Source: Marchantia polymorpha subsp. ruderalis (taxonomy: Eukaryota > Streptophyta > Marchantiopsida > Marchantiales > Marchantiaceae). From it: a stretch of 64,000 nucleotides of DNA. The stretch lies in assembly GCA_037833965.1 (NCBI GenBank), contig AP031356.1:4176501-4240500 (forward strand), given 5' to 3'. Below the pieces are notes generated by a model. It was not told where the DNA came from and ran no database searches. It worked only from the letters and a program-made list of their open reading frames with translations. Positions 34,811 to 45,120 of this stretch are shown here, piece after piece; position 1 is the first letter of the stretch, and each line of letters starts with the position of its first letter. Both the position numbers and the translations under genes were made by a program.

Positions 34811-35920
34811 ATGGGGACATCAATTGATATGGGTGAGGTTCTCAATGCAATCATGGCGGAGTTGAGGGAGTTGAGAAAAGCAAAAGTAGATGTGCATACC
34901 AAGCAGCAAGCCATGGAAGATAAAATCTTCGCATTGGAGAGTGAGAAAGTAGAGAGAGAGTTGGAGAGATGGAAGTTGAACCTCAAGTTCAAGCTTCCCA
35001 AGTTCAGCCAGAACCAACTCCTATTGATGCAACAGAGTCAAATAGGAGACGTCTTCAAGAGATTGAAGATCAAGCAAATCTTTTGCTTCGAATGAGAAAA
35101 TCTTGTAAGGTGGAAGCTTACAAAGGGAGTAGAGCAATGGGAGTGTTAGAGGGATGGATTATGAGGATGAATATTCATTTATCCCATTTTCATGTTTCTG
35201 ATTATATTGCAGGAATGTTCATGAGATCTTATATTACGGAAAAGGCTCTCACATGGTACACAACATGGGAGAGAATGCTTTCAGAACGAGGTGCTATCAT
35301 TTCGTGGAGTGGAATGCAAGAAGGATTTCTGCAAAATTTTCAAGCAGTGGATTCTTTTCAAACGGCAAGAATGAAATTGTGGGATGTGAAGCAAAAAGGA
35401 GGTATTCATGAGTACATTGAAGAATTTTGTGATCTTCAAGTATCTATCATGTATATGATTGGAGCTGAAGCCTTGGACGTGTTCAAATGAGGCTTGAAGG
35501 ATCGAATTCGAAAGGAGGTGATGGTAAGCAATCCATCTACTGTGAATGAAGCAATCGCAATTGCTCAACGAATTTCGGGTGCTTTTGGTGTCACACACGG
35601 TGAACCAGTGAGCAATTTTTGAGATCCATCTGGTCCAACACCAATAGAGTTGGGAAACCTTCGACGTAGAGAAGATTTTGCACCAACAAGAGGACCACCA
35701 CCAAGATTTGGAGGTGAGATTCGGCGACCAGGAGTTTCAAATTTGCAAGAAGGTTATGCAAATAACGCAATGGTTCGAGGAGGAGCTGGAGTTCGTGACA
35801 ATTGTCAATGCTATGCATGTGGACGAATGGGTCACAGTCAAGTTTTGTTGAGTTCGGCAAACATAACAAGCAGTACGGCCCATGCAGCGACGACCGTTCA
35901 ACAATATGGAGGGGATAGAG
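34811..35920 (+). pseudogene. Chromovirus gag
   Basis: Two overlapping frames (34811-35095 and 34969-35490) and further pieces to 35925. A coiled-coil start (ELRELRKAKVD, LESEKVERELERW) is followed by the gag core: KVEAYKGSRAMGVLEGWI, ALTWYTTWERML, and W.GMQEGFLQNFQ. There is a stop after ALDVFK. Near 35805-35845 the zinc knuckle reads CYACGRMGHSQV, so the first two Cys and the His are kept but the last Cys is lost. Non-functional. Confidence 0.85.
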
Positions 35921-36016
35921 TATGAAGAGGTGAAGGAAGCAGTTTCGGGAAACAAAGATCACCAATAATCTTGCTTCGCGGCCTTACTGGTTCTACAAAG
36001 CAAAGAAAAGGCGAGG

Positions 36017-38629
36017 TTGGAAGAAGACAATGGTTGGGAGCTCATGGAAGGAGTAAGAAGCAAGCTCAACTCATTGTCACTGATGGTTTCATGGAAGGAC
36101 ACAAGAGTTTTAATTGATCCTGGAGCAACTGAGAATTTTCTATCAAGTAGTGTTGCTATGAAGTTAGGTTTGATGTTAATGAAGGACGTGAGTGAAAAAG
36201 TTGAATTGCCAAACGGGCAAACTAAAGTGATAGAAACACTACCACGGAGTGTAGAATTATCCATAGGTAGATACAAGGAGAGCATTGAATGGAGAGTAAT
36301 TCGTTTAGCTCAATATGATGTCATACTTGGAATGCCATGGATGGAGCAATATAATCTGAAGGTAGATTGGAGAAGAAAAGTGATTACAAGTAGTGGATGG
36401 AAGATCTATGGAGATAGAATTAGATCTCAGAATAGGAATTTACCCCTCTTTGTGATGGGTACAGCATCCATTTCTAGAGATGATGTATGTTTCCTTGGAC
36501 TTATTAGAGATATTGGGTCCACGGACAAACCTTACATCCCGGAGTCCTTGAATGACATTTTTATGGAATATAAAGATGTTTTTCCAGATGATCTACTTGC
36601 AGGATTACCACCAAAGAGTCGAGTAGATCACAAGATTGAGGTGATACCTGGAAGTACACCAACTTGCAAAGCTCCATATCGTTTGGCTCCAAACGAATTG
36701 GAAAAATGCAAAGCTCAAGTGGAGGAAATGTTGAGCAAGGGATTCATTCAACCAAGTGTTTCATCTTATGGAGCTCTAGTACTCTTTGTGAAGAAGAATG
36801 ATGGATCCATGAAACTATGTATTGATTATCGCGAGTTGAATCAGCAAACGGTGAAAAACAAATATCTATTACCTCGTATGGATGATTTGTTTGATTAACT
36901 TCAAGGAGCGAAGTACTTCACCAAGCTAGATTTGAGAAGCGACTACAATCAAATTCAAACTGTAGATAAAGATGTTCACAAGACAGCTTTTTGTACTAGG
37001 TATGGACACTTAGAGTATCTAGTGATGTCTTTTGGTCTCACTAATGCATCAGCTACATTCATGAGATTAATGAACGATATCTTTCGCCCGTATCTAGATA
37101 AATTTGTCATTGTTTTTCTAGATGATATATTGGTGTATAGCAAAACTTTGAGTGATCATAGAAGTCATTTACGAGAGGTACTTCAAGTTTTAAGACACAA
37201 TCAATTGTATGGCCAAGCTTCAAAATGTGAATTTGGCAAGTCAAAAGTAGATTACTTGGATCATAGAGTTACAACTACATGAATCCAAGTGATGAGTGAG
37301 AAGATAGATGCCATTCAAAAATGGATAGCTCCTGAGGATCAAACTCAATTGAAGAGTTTTCTAGGCCTCACAGGATTCTATTGTAGATTTGTGAAAGGTT
37401 TTGCTCGCCTAGCTCAGGCCTTGACTTCCATGTTAGGGAAAGGCCAAAAATGGAGATGGGGAACAGCTCAAGAGTTAGCTTTTCAAGCATTGAAAGATGT
37501 TTTGTTACACGCATCTATTCTCAAGTGATATGATTCTAACCGTTCTATCAAGTTGGCCACTGACGCATCAAGTACAACAGTAGGTGGCATACTTCAACAA
37601 GAATGGGAGGATGGATGGCATCAAGTTGCATTCTAATCCCGAGAGTTGGTGGCGGCGGAACAAAATTATCACACGACAGAACGGAAGGAGTTAGCCATCG
37701 TGTTGGCAACCAAACATTGGAAGCATTACTTATGTGATAAGGAGTTTGTGGTGGAGACTGATCATAAACCCTTGGTTTATTTGGAAACTCAGAAGAATCT
37801 GTCCAAACGACAAATTTGATGGACAGAGTGGCGTCAACGCTTCAACATGAAGTTTGTGTACGTGGAGGGAAAGAAGCAACTTGCAGATGCTCTCACACGC
37901 ATGCCTTGTTTGAATCATGTTGCAGAAGTGAAAATTCAGGCGGATTGGTGGAGCAAGATGTCACAAGCCACAAAGGAGGATGAAGAGATCACTCGGGCAC
38001 TACAAACTGGAAAGGCAGAGAAATCTTGAGGTTTGGCGTTTTACAATCAGCGTATATGGATTTCACAAGATCACGATTTGCGCACAATGATTTTGGCAGA
38101 AAGTCATGATACAGCCATTGCAGGTCATGTGGGAGTGGAGAAAACCGTGGAGAGTATACAACGAGTGTACTATTGGCCCAAAATACGTGAGGATGTGGAA
38201 TCTTATGTTCGAAGTTGTGTTGCTTGTCCACAAAACAAGGCAAGTAATCAAAAACCAGCGGGTTTATTACAACCTCTTCCTATTCCCGAACAACGGTGGG
38301 AACATGTCACCATGGATCTTGTATGTGAGTTACCAAGGACTTCGTTAGTACATGATTCAGTGGTGGTTTTTGTGGACAAATTGAGCAAGATGATTCACAT
38401 CAGGCCAACCACAAAAATAGGATCAGCTCCACAACTAGCTCAATTGTATCTAGATGCAGTTTTTGTGAATCATGGCTTAAGCAAAGTGTTAATCATGGAT
38501 AGAGGTAATCACTTCACTAGTTTATTTTGGAAAACTTTGTTTAGTTTTTTCAAAACAAAATTAGCAATGTCAACTGTCTATCACCCTCAAACTGATGGAC
38601 AAACTGAGAGGGCAAATAGAACTATATAG
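36017..38629 (+). pseudogene. Chromovirus pol: protease, RT, RNase H, integrase start
   Basis: Protease: [14 protein letters not shown] near residue 32 of the frame at 36017 (the usual D-S/T-G is D-P-G). [42 protein letters not shown], and FLDDILVYS with both catalytic Asp kept (36932-37282). RNase H: LATDASSTTVGGILQQ near 37552, and VETDHKPLVYL. Integrase: HHCC finger from HDTAIAGHVG to CVACPQNK, core Asp in MDLVCELP, MDRGNHFTS, and Glu in TDGQTERANRT (38033-38629). Stops near 36896, 37280, 37526, 37637, 37817, 38027 and 38627. Confidence 0.92.
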
Positions 38630-38632
38630 GAT

Positions 38633-39391
38633 ATGCTAAGATCATTCACATTTGAAGAGCAAGAAGAGTGGTACAACCTTTTGCAACTTGTGGAATTTGC
38701 ATATAACAATTCTGTTAATGCATCCACAAAAGTGTCTTCATTTTTTCTTATGTATGGAGCTCATCCTATAACTCCTTCAAGTTTGATGAGACTTCCCAAA
38801 GGAGAGGAGTTTTTGATCAAAGTTGCAGCAGTCAACGAATTTGTGGAGCATATTCACCGAGGACTACATCGGGCCAAGGAGAAGTTGGTAATAGCTCAAA
38901 ATCGGCAAAAGCAGCATGCCGATGCTCATCGTAGAGAAGTGGTTTTTGAGGTTGGAGATCATGTTTGGTTATCTACAAAGAATTTGTCTCTTGTAGGAAC
39001 ACCAAACTTGAACCGTAGGTTCATTGGTCCATTTTTGGTTTTGAAGCGTGTTGGTGAAGTGTCATACAAGTTGGAACTTCCGTCACATATGAAAATACAT
39101 CCAGTATTTCATGTGTCACAATTGCGAAAACATGTACCACGACCAAAACAATTCACCAACCAACCAGCACCACCTCCTCTTCCAACCTTGATAACATATC
39201 ATGAAGAGTTTGAGGTAGAAAAGATACTCAAGAAACGTATTGAGGTCATAAATATCCCAAAGTAGAGTATTTGATTCAATAAAAAGGCTATCCATCGTAT
39301 GAATCAACTTGGGAACGAGCTAAAAATTTAGCAAATGCACCTTTGATAGTTCAGGAGTTTGAACGTATGTGCAACGATGACGTTGCATCTT
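38633..39391 (+). pseudogene. Chromovirus integrase C-terminus and chromodomain
   Basis: The frame 38633-39265 carries the integrase end: WYNLLQLVEFAYNNS, GDHVWLSTKNLSL, IGPFLVLKRVGEVSYKLELP, and IHPVFHVSQLRKH. It leads into a chromodomain: FEVEKILKKRIEV. After a frameshift near 39260 come EYLIQ, stop, KGYPSYESTWERAKNLANAP (tryptophan codon lost), and a C-terminal EFER. A C-terminal chromodomain targets chromovirus integration to marked chromatin (family knowledge). Confidence 0.88.
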
Positions 39392-39406
39392 AAAAGTAGG
39401 GAGGTT
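39392..39406 (+). other. Chromovirus polypurine tract
   Basis: AAAAGTAGGGAGGTT directly before the 3' LTR, the expected plus-strand primer. Confidence 0.85.
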
Positions 39407-39814
39407 TGTAACCATCTTTAGTTAGTTAGAACTAAAGTAGTGGTTACTCTAAATATTGATCTAGATACTTTAGTGTACACTAGTCATAGCTGCCACGTCA
39501 GCGATCCGCGCACTTGGTAGGTACACAGTGTATGTGTTAGTTGACAGTGCCACGTCAGCAATCCGTGTGCTTGTAGGTAAGGATTGAGTGTGTTAGTTCG
39601 GTGCGCCACGTCAACTATCCGTGTGCTTGTTAGGGTTATCCGCCACATCATATATCCACTAGGAATGGGATGGATGGTGGGGATTAGATCTTATCTCCTT
39701 GTACTTGTTGGTGAGAGCTATATAAGGGAGAGTAGAACCATTGTTGGTATCTCTCATCTTCAGAGTTTACGTTTCTATCTTCGAGTGAGCTTCTCTCTAA
39801 ACCCTAGTGTTAAA
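39407..39814 (+). repeat. Chromovirus 3' LTR
   Basis: 408 bp, collinear with the 5' LTR without a gap. The last bases are AAA instead of ACA. Followed by the GGAAT target duplication at 39815-39819. Confidence 0.95.
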
Positions 39815-39819
39815 GGAAT

Positions 39820-40960
39820 CTTGCAAAAGAACCAGGGCCGCCACCACCAGAGGAGGAAGTAAGATCTGAGATTAAGACGAAGACTTCGGGCCAATAGGTG
39901 AAGCCATTGGAAATTACCTTCCCGAACTTCTTGCATGATAACGTAGTACCTTTACTAAAGTACCTAGACACGAAGAGGGAAAAGTATATTGTGAGGAAGG
40001 AGTACGGATCCTATGTTGAGCTGATTAGGAATAGGACGAAGCTCAAGAGTGCAGTAGCAGTGAAGAGGGAGTGGGATTCCGCAATGGCAATGGCTAAGGA
40101 ACGCGCGGCAAGCTTGGCTGATGAGTGCGTAGAGGCGAAGGCAACATTGCAGGAGAGAGAGGACCAACTTCAAGCGAAGGAGATGGAGTGCGAACTACTG
40201 CAGTTGAGCCTGGCGAAGGAATCCGGGCAATGTGTCGAGCTAGAGGAAACTTGCAGCGGACTTTGTGTCTCTAACGAGAATGCGCAGAAGATGATAGTGG
40301 ACCTGCTCGAGAGATTGGAGAAATTTAAGGAGGCGTACGAGGTGGTAGTCCGACGTTTGGATCAACTGATCACAACTACCGAGAGGCGGGAGAAAATACA
40401 TGCTGAGCCGCTCGCTAAAGCCGAAGCCCGAATAGTCGAAGAAGTTCAGATCTTCGAAGAACTTCAAGGGAAGATTGCTAAGTCAAAGACGGCGGAAGAG
40501 GAACTTCGCAGTACGATTGCGGAGATTGCAAGTAAGTGTGACAAGGAATTCCAACGCGCGGAGGAGGTATCGGCGAGTCTGTCGGAGGGAATCCAGAAGC
40601 ACGAAGAGGAGTTGACGAATTGGGCCAAGAAATTGGCAAATTGTGAATTGGCCAGATCTTCGGCGGTCGAATGTAAAGGTCAAATTGGAACGTTGACGGT
40701 TACAAGAGCAATTAGGGAAGATGTCCATGAGATCGGAAGAGTCGCGAAGGAGAATGGCGAAAACAGAGAAGACCTACCGTCATCTGCGAGATGAGACGAC
40801 CGACGAGTTGAAATTATGTGTAGAGAAGTGCCTGCGTGGATTCGCAATGTGGGGATTGCAATCGATGAAGTGGCTGAAGTTAGATTCGCTAGAGCGACGG
40901 TTGATGAGTACTTAGGCCAGCAGATCCGCGGAAGCAGATTGTAGAGATAGTTAAGACATT
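39820..40960 (+). pseudogene. CC-family gene in C3, coiled-coil part
   Basis: The frame 39898-40794 (298 codons) starts KPLEITFPNFLHDNVVPLLK and continues YLDTKREKY, VELIRNRTKLKS. A continuous coiled coil follows (about residues 45-260, E/K/A/L heptads). A frameshift near 40720 moves it to the frame 40721-40915, ending LRDETTDELKLCVEKCLRGF, then AMWGLQSMKWLKLDSLERRL. A TAG before the LEITF signature (about 39896) and the chromovirus break the gene. It is the least decayed coiled-coil copy in C/G content. Confidence 0.75.
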
Positions 40961-41118
40961 TTCTTAGGGATTAGATGAGGCGCGACAAAATGTAGAGATA
41001 GAGATTGTAAACGTTTTGCGTAGGCTAGGAGCATATGTAAGTTCATACGACGCCGTAATTGCTACATCGGACGGCACCACACCTAAGAGTAGCTTGCCTC
41101 AGGCGGTTGAGATTCCAG

Positions 41119-41160
41119 AGTTGCCATTGTGAGTAAAGAGACCCAATGCTCTTTCCTTGG
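41119..41160 (+). terminator. Conserved 3'-end block of CC elements
   Basis: AGTAAAGAGACCCAATGCTC, then TTTCCTTGGGGGGCCTTTTC. All CC elements with this region carry the same block just after the gene: about 1795 (+), 5287 (+), 23411 (+), and on the minus strand near 12730, 14765 and 25325. The consensus is AATAAAG, a short gap, a CCAAGG...CCTTGG stem, then a T-rich run. AATAAA is a poly(A)-type signal. A 3'-end role is inferred from position and conservation. Confidence 0.5.
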
Positions 41161-41673
41161 GGGGCCTTTTCTATCAATTGGCTTGTCTTGACTGTAAACA
41201 TGTATCCACTGTGTGTCCGTGTGCCGGTGTGTGATCTAGACATCGAGCACGGTGCGCTCCTGTTTGACGAAATTACCGCATCGGGAGTTGTGAGTGTCGA
41301 GCCTGAATAATTTGATTAGCCAGGGACTCTTTGGGATTTAAGCAAATTCGGGTCTGGGTTTCGGGTCAGTAAGTCGGGATGTATGCAATGCTGGGAAGTT
41401 TTCCCCCTGAAATCTAAGTGTGGGGTCACAGGCGATTCCCATAGGCGTCGATTGGAAAAGTTTCAGGTTGTGAGTGTGATTATACTCTACTCTGCAAGTC
41501 TTCAGCCGTAGCGGGGTAGGGTCTTCTGGGAGTGACACCGGCCTAAGAAGTAAAACTCATCAATAGAATGTTAATAAGTGACAAATCGTGACTTTTGTGG
41601 TTGTTTCTGTCCTCGTGGGATCGGATCTGTACCATTATGCTCCATTTTGGTATTTATCTGTCATTACAATAAT

Positions 41674-43440
41674 ACATAAGTCTAGTTAAAATAAAACATC
41701 CAATGCATATAATCAATTCCATTAATTAAAATTAAAATTAAGAAAATCATTCAGCATGAGAAGAAAATATTATTATACATTTATCAATATTTTAGACTTT
41801 TAAGTGAAATATATCAGTATATATGCTAAAAATACAATGATTTGAGAATTATGTAATTAATGATTTGCAAAAATTATTTTCATCTTTTTTATTTGCATGA
41901 GATTGGTTATAATGATGTAAAGCAGTGTGTAATGCACGTTTGAAACCAACCGATGAGTCTTGAAGTAAAATGTATGAAATTACATTTGAAAATCAATCAT
42001 TTATAAAATTGTTTAAAATTATAATCATATCAATATTGATAATTAAAAAAATTTTGAATTTTCAATTAGGCACATACTTAAGATTTAATTGTAAAACCCA
42101 ACTAATTTGAATTACAAGATTAAATTCTATGTATACAAAATTTGATTAAATTTCAAGATATTGTGCAAGCATTGATTTTATTATTAAATTTCCTAGATTG
42201 AAATAAATATGTGTGTGATCTAAAATATTTCATTTATAAATTAAATTAAATTTTATATAATTGGAATTTACATTTTTACTTCTGAATATTCTTATTTAAT
42301 TTTATTTATGAGATATTTAACCCAATTGTATTGTGTGCGCATAATTGATCAAATTGATTGTTGATTTCAAAAGTTTTCACTTTTGAAGTTTTGAAGAGGA
42401 ATATTACTGATTTTTGAGAAATTTTTAAATTTGAAATACAAGTAATCAGCTGCGTTGTTGCTGAAGACAATTTTAGTTTTAAAATTAAAAGTGTCTTACT
42501 TTGTGTCCTTAGAATGATGTAATTGATAACTTTTTGAAATTCCTTTTAAAATATAGGAGTAAATCTTTTATATGCTGCATGCGTTAATGAACAATAAATT
42601 TTTATATTGCATGCATATTATGTTCTTACAGGCATTTATAAGTTTAACTTTTTATCAACAATCTTATATTTACTCATAGTTGTAATGTATGATAAGTGAA
42701 CATATAAATGACACATTCTTTTAAGATACTTGATAAAATTTGAAAGAAGGATATTCACATGAAATTTATCTTCATTCATACATTAGGATTATGGAGGAAA
42801 GTCAAAATGGATTGATTATCTTCTTCTCAATATTATTCAACATCCGAATATATGATGTGGAATGCAATAATTATAAAGATTTTTCGCATTACATTCTTTC
42901 ACTCTGCAATGCATCTGAAATACATAAAAAAAATGTACCAATCAAATGATTAAAAAACAATATACTACGGTGAAAGAGTAATATCATCCAATTTTACATC
43001 ACTATAATAGCAGATGCATCCCTAGAATTCACCATATCCATGAAAAGAAGTTGTCATAATGGTCTATGTGATGATTGTACCATTCAATGAATAAGAACAC
43101 TTGTTGGTGTACACCATTCAATCGTATAATATCCAGAACTTTCACTAACAAGTCTCAACATATAATAATAACAGAGTAAACATATTGCAATAAATTACAA
43201 GAAATAATATGTCAAGATAAACTGCAAAAGTAATGCCAAACAATCAGTTATCATCGTCAAGTTTATCGAATGGTTTTATCATCGGGTTGATAACGTTTGG
43301 AGTAAGTGCGACCATAGTTTAAGAAATAGTTCAAAGCCATCCTTGTACAACTGAAAAGATCTCGTTAGTACAATATACTCGGAAATAATGTCCCTTACAC
43401 ACATTCAACCTAGTCACTATCGAGCAATGTGGTGAACAAA
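41674..43440. other. A/T-rich spacer
   Basis: No gene, element end or sizeable frame is seen. It separates the transposon block from the promoter region of the EBS/SHL-type gene. Confidence 0.5.
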
Positions 43441-43464
43441 CATAAATCATGATGTTTATATACA

Positions 43465-43517
43465 CTTTACACCCACCGATATCACGGTGGGTGTAAAGTT
43501 TATCCGTGATATCGGTG
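43465..43517. repeat. Two overlapping perfect hairpins
   Basis: Hairpin A: CTTTACACCCACC (43465-43477) with its exact complement at 43486-43498, loop of 8. Hairpin B: CACCGATATCACGG (43474-43487) with its complement at 43504-43517, loop of 16. They share 43474-43487, so only one can form at a time. They lie about 1.5 kb upstream of the EBS/SHL start codon. Confidence 0.85.
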
Positions 43518-43559
43518 CACCACCGAACTAATATAAGTCCGTTATTCAGCTGGAAATCA

Positions 43560-44640
43560 GGTTAGGGTTTATACATGTTACTCTTTATGCTGCATTGACA
43601 TTCAGTGTGTGCAATTTATTCTTTGAGAAGCAAATAACTTGGAGCAAAGGGGAAACTTAGAAGAATCCAACTTCCACAATTCAAACGAGACTCATATTCC
43701 ATGGAGAGCACAACAGTGGACAGGTGGCAGTGAAGATGCTCGTATTAAATCTTCGTCACAGTTACCGCAGCGTTGTCGTTGCCGGTCAAGGGGGGACGGG
43801 GGCGCACTTCAAATTCTGCTCTCCACCCGTTGCCGCGCCCGGTGTACTTACTGTGGGGGGGAGAGTGCCTGTTGCAGAGTGATTAGCGAAGAAAAGTCGA
43901 GGTCAAGGAGTAATTGGGGAAAAGGAGAAAATAGCATATGCGATTCGCTGCGCTGCGCTCCCTGGCTATGGACTGGACGGGGTCGGGGGCTGGGGCTGGG
44001 GCTGCATGTCCGAGAGCGTAGCGACGGAGGGAGGGCAGGGGGAGGGGGGAAGGAGGAAGAGAATTTACGAAGGGAGAGAGGGGGAATGACGCCCAGGAGG
44101 AGTGAGGCAGTGGAGGTCGTCTTGTCCGTGCAGCCATGCCTGCTGGTGCTAGTTGTCCGGCGCAGGGTCAGAAACTTCTAAGGGAGGTAATGAGAGCAGA
44201 GACGAAAGCCCGCCATCGCCAAGAAAGAATGAGTTAAAATGTCGAGGGAATACGGAGGATTGACAGGCAGTAAGAGGCGCAGACGGAAGGGTTGTGAGGC
44301 GAGGGGAGCAGTCGAGGGTTGACATCTGATGGAGGAACTTGCAGGTGGTCGTAACTGAGTGGGGGAAATTTCGGACGAGGAGTGGAGTCCTCGATCGGGG
44401 GAATCTTTTCCGAAGAAGCTCCACGAGCTCGAGTTTCGTGCAGCACAGGTGTTCGAGGTCGCGGTGTATCGGGATTAATGTGGGGGAAATTCCATGTCGG
44501 GAACATGAACATCCTTGGAGCTGAAAGAGGAGGCGGAAGACTTGTCAGGGTATTTCAGAGTGAGATTTGGGGAGAGGCAGGAGCGTGCGAGAGAGCTGGC
44601 CTAAGGAAGTGAGCGAGGGTTTAGGTACTTCCCGCAATAA
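43560..44640 (+). promoter_or_regulatory. GC-rich promoter / 5' leader of EBS/SHL gene
   Basis: Base composition jumps to G/C-rich (most clearly 43,780-44,600) between A/T-rich spacer and the gene, as in a plant promoter and leader. A telo-box in reverse (TAGGGTTT, 43563-43570) opens it. Long frames here (for example 43639-44181, +, and others on both strands) have compositional rather than domain content. The transcription start cannot be placed. Confidence 0.45.
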
Positions 44641-45047
44641 ATTATGAGTCTTTATGTAGGTTTCGCCTTTAGAACAAAGAACAGCTGCGTCGTTGGGCGG
44701 CAGAGTAGATGTGCACAGCTCAGTAGCGAAGCTGGAGTTGATTTCAAAAGTCGTGACTCGAAGGCGTAGTATCACCTGGAGCCGCGAGGGTAAGAGTCAT
44801 CTAAACGAAATCTTGCACACTTGCTGTGCTATACTTCTTCACTGCAAGGAACCCGAGCTTAGATACAGAGATATGGGGAAACTTAGAAGTTATAAGCCGG
44901 CTGATAATTGCAGTTTCTTATATCCTTTATTAAGAGAGTTCTTGCGATTTTGCACATGCTGAAGTCTAACTCTACCGGCCTGGGTTTAATCAGACCGGCG
45001 ACTGAGCTAGCAGATTATAAGTTCTTTAAAATTATTACGGCGTGGAA
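44641..45047 (+). other. Putative 5' UTR of EBS/SHL gene
   Basis: No coding signal. An in-frame TAA at 45027-45029 sits 18 bases before the ATG at 45048, which fixes the start of the protein. The ATG context is GAAATGG (purine at -3, G at +4). Confidence 0.5.
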
Positions 45048-45120
45048 ATGGCGAAATCGAAGAACGCAAAGAAAGTTCTGGATTCGTATACTGTGAAGGG
45101 TACCCACAAGATTGTAAAAG
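45048..45120 (+). other. EBS/SHL: EBS/SHL exon 1 (coding part)
   Basis: Encodes [20 protein letters not shown] and then KIVK plus one base. Donor AAAG|GTAAGG. It matches the conserved basic N-terminus with LDSYT.KGT. Intron 1 is 45121-45649. Confidence 0.92.

Larger units (their letters stand above)
33789..39814 (+). mobile_element. Full-length Ty3/gypsy chromovirus
   Basis: A 6,026-bp element with two 408-bp LTRs, a primer-binding site, gag, protease, RT, RNase H, integrase, chromodomain, polypurine tract and a perfect 5-bp TSD (GGAAT). Pol order (PR-RT-RH-IN-chromodomain) is that of Ty3/gypsy chromoviruses (family knowledge). The LTRs differ at about 20 of 408 positions by my hand count, so it is not a very recent insertion. 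Several in-frame stops (for example after MDDLFD, VTTT, RQI and NRTI) and gag frameshifts make it inactive. It sits inside the CC element C3. Confidence 0.95.
32119..41668 (+). mobile_element. CC-family element, long form (copy C3), split by chromovirus
   Basis: It starts TGTGGGGCCTAG at 32119 and ends GTCATTACA at 41668. A perfect 5-bp TSD ATAAT lies at 32114-32118 and 41669-41673. It is interrupted by the gypsy element 33789-39814. Without that insertion and one GGAAT copy it is about 3.52 kb, the same as C1. Leader, gene, AGTAAAGAGACCCAATGCTC block (about 41119-41155) and tail are in the family order. Confidence 0.92.

Noticed and set aside
43639-44181. 180-codon + frame upstream of the EBS/SHL gene
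   Set aside because: It lies in GC-rich promoter/leader DNA, is low-complexity (R/G/S/E runs), and competes with equally long frames on the other strand. No domain.
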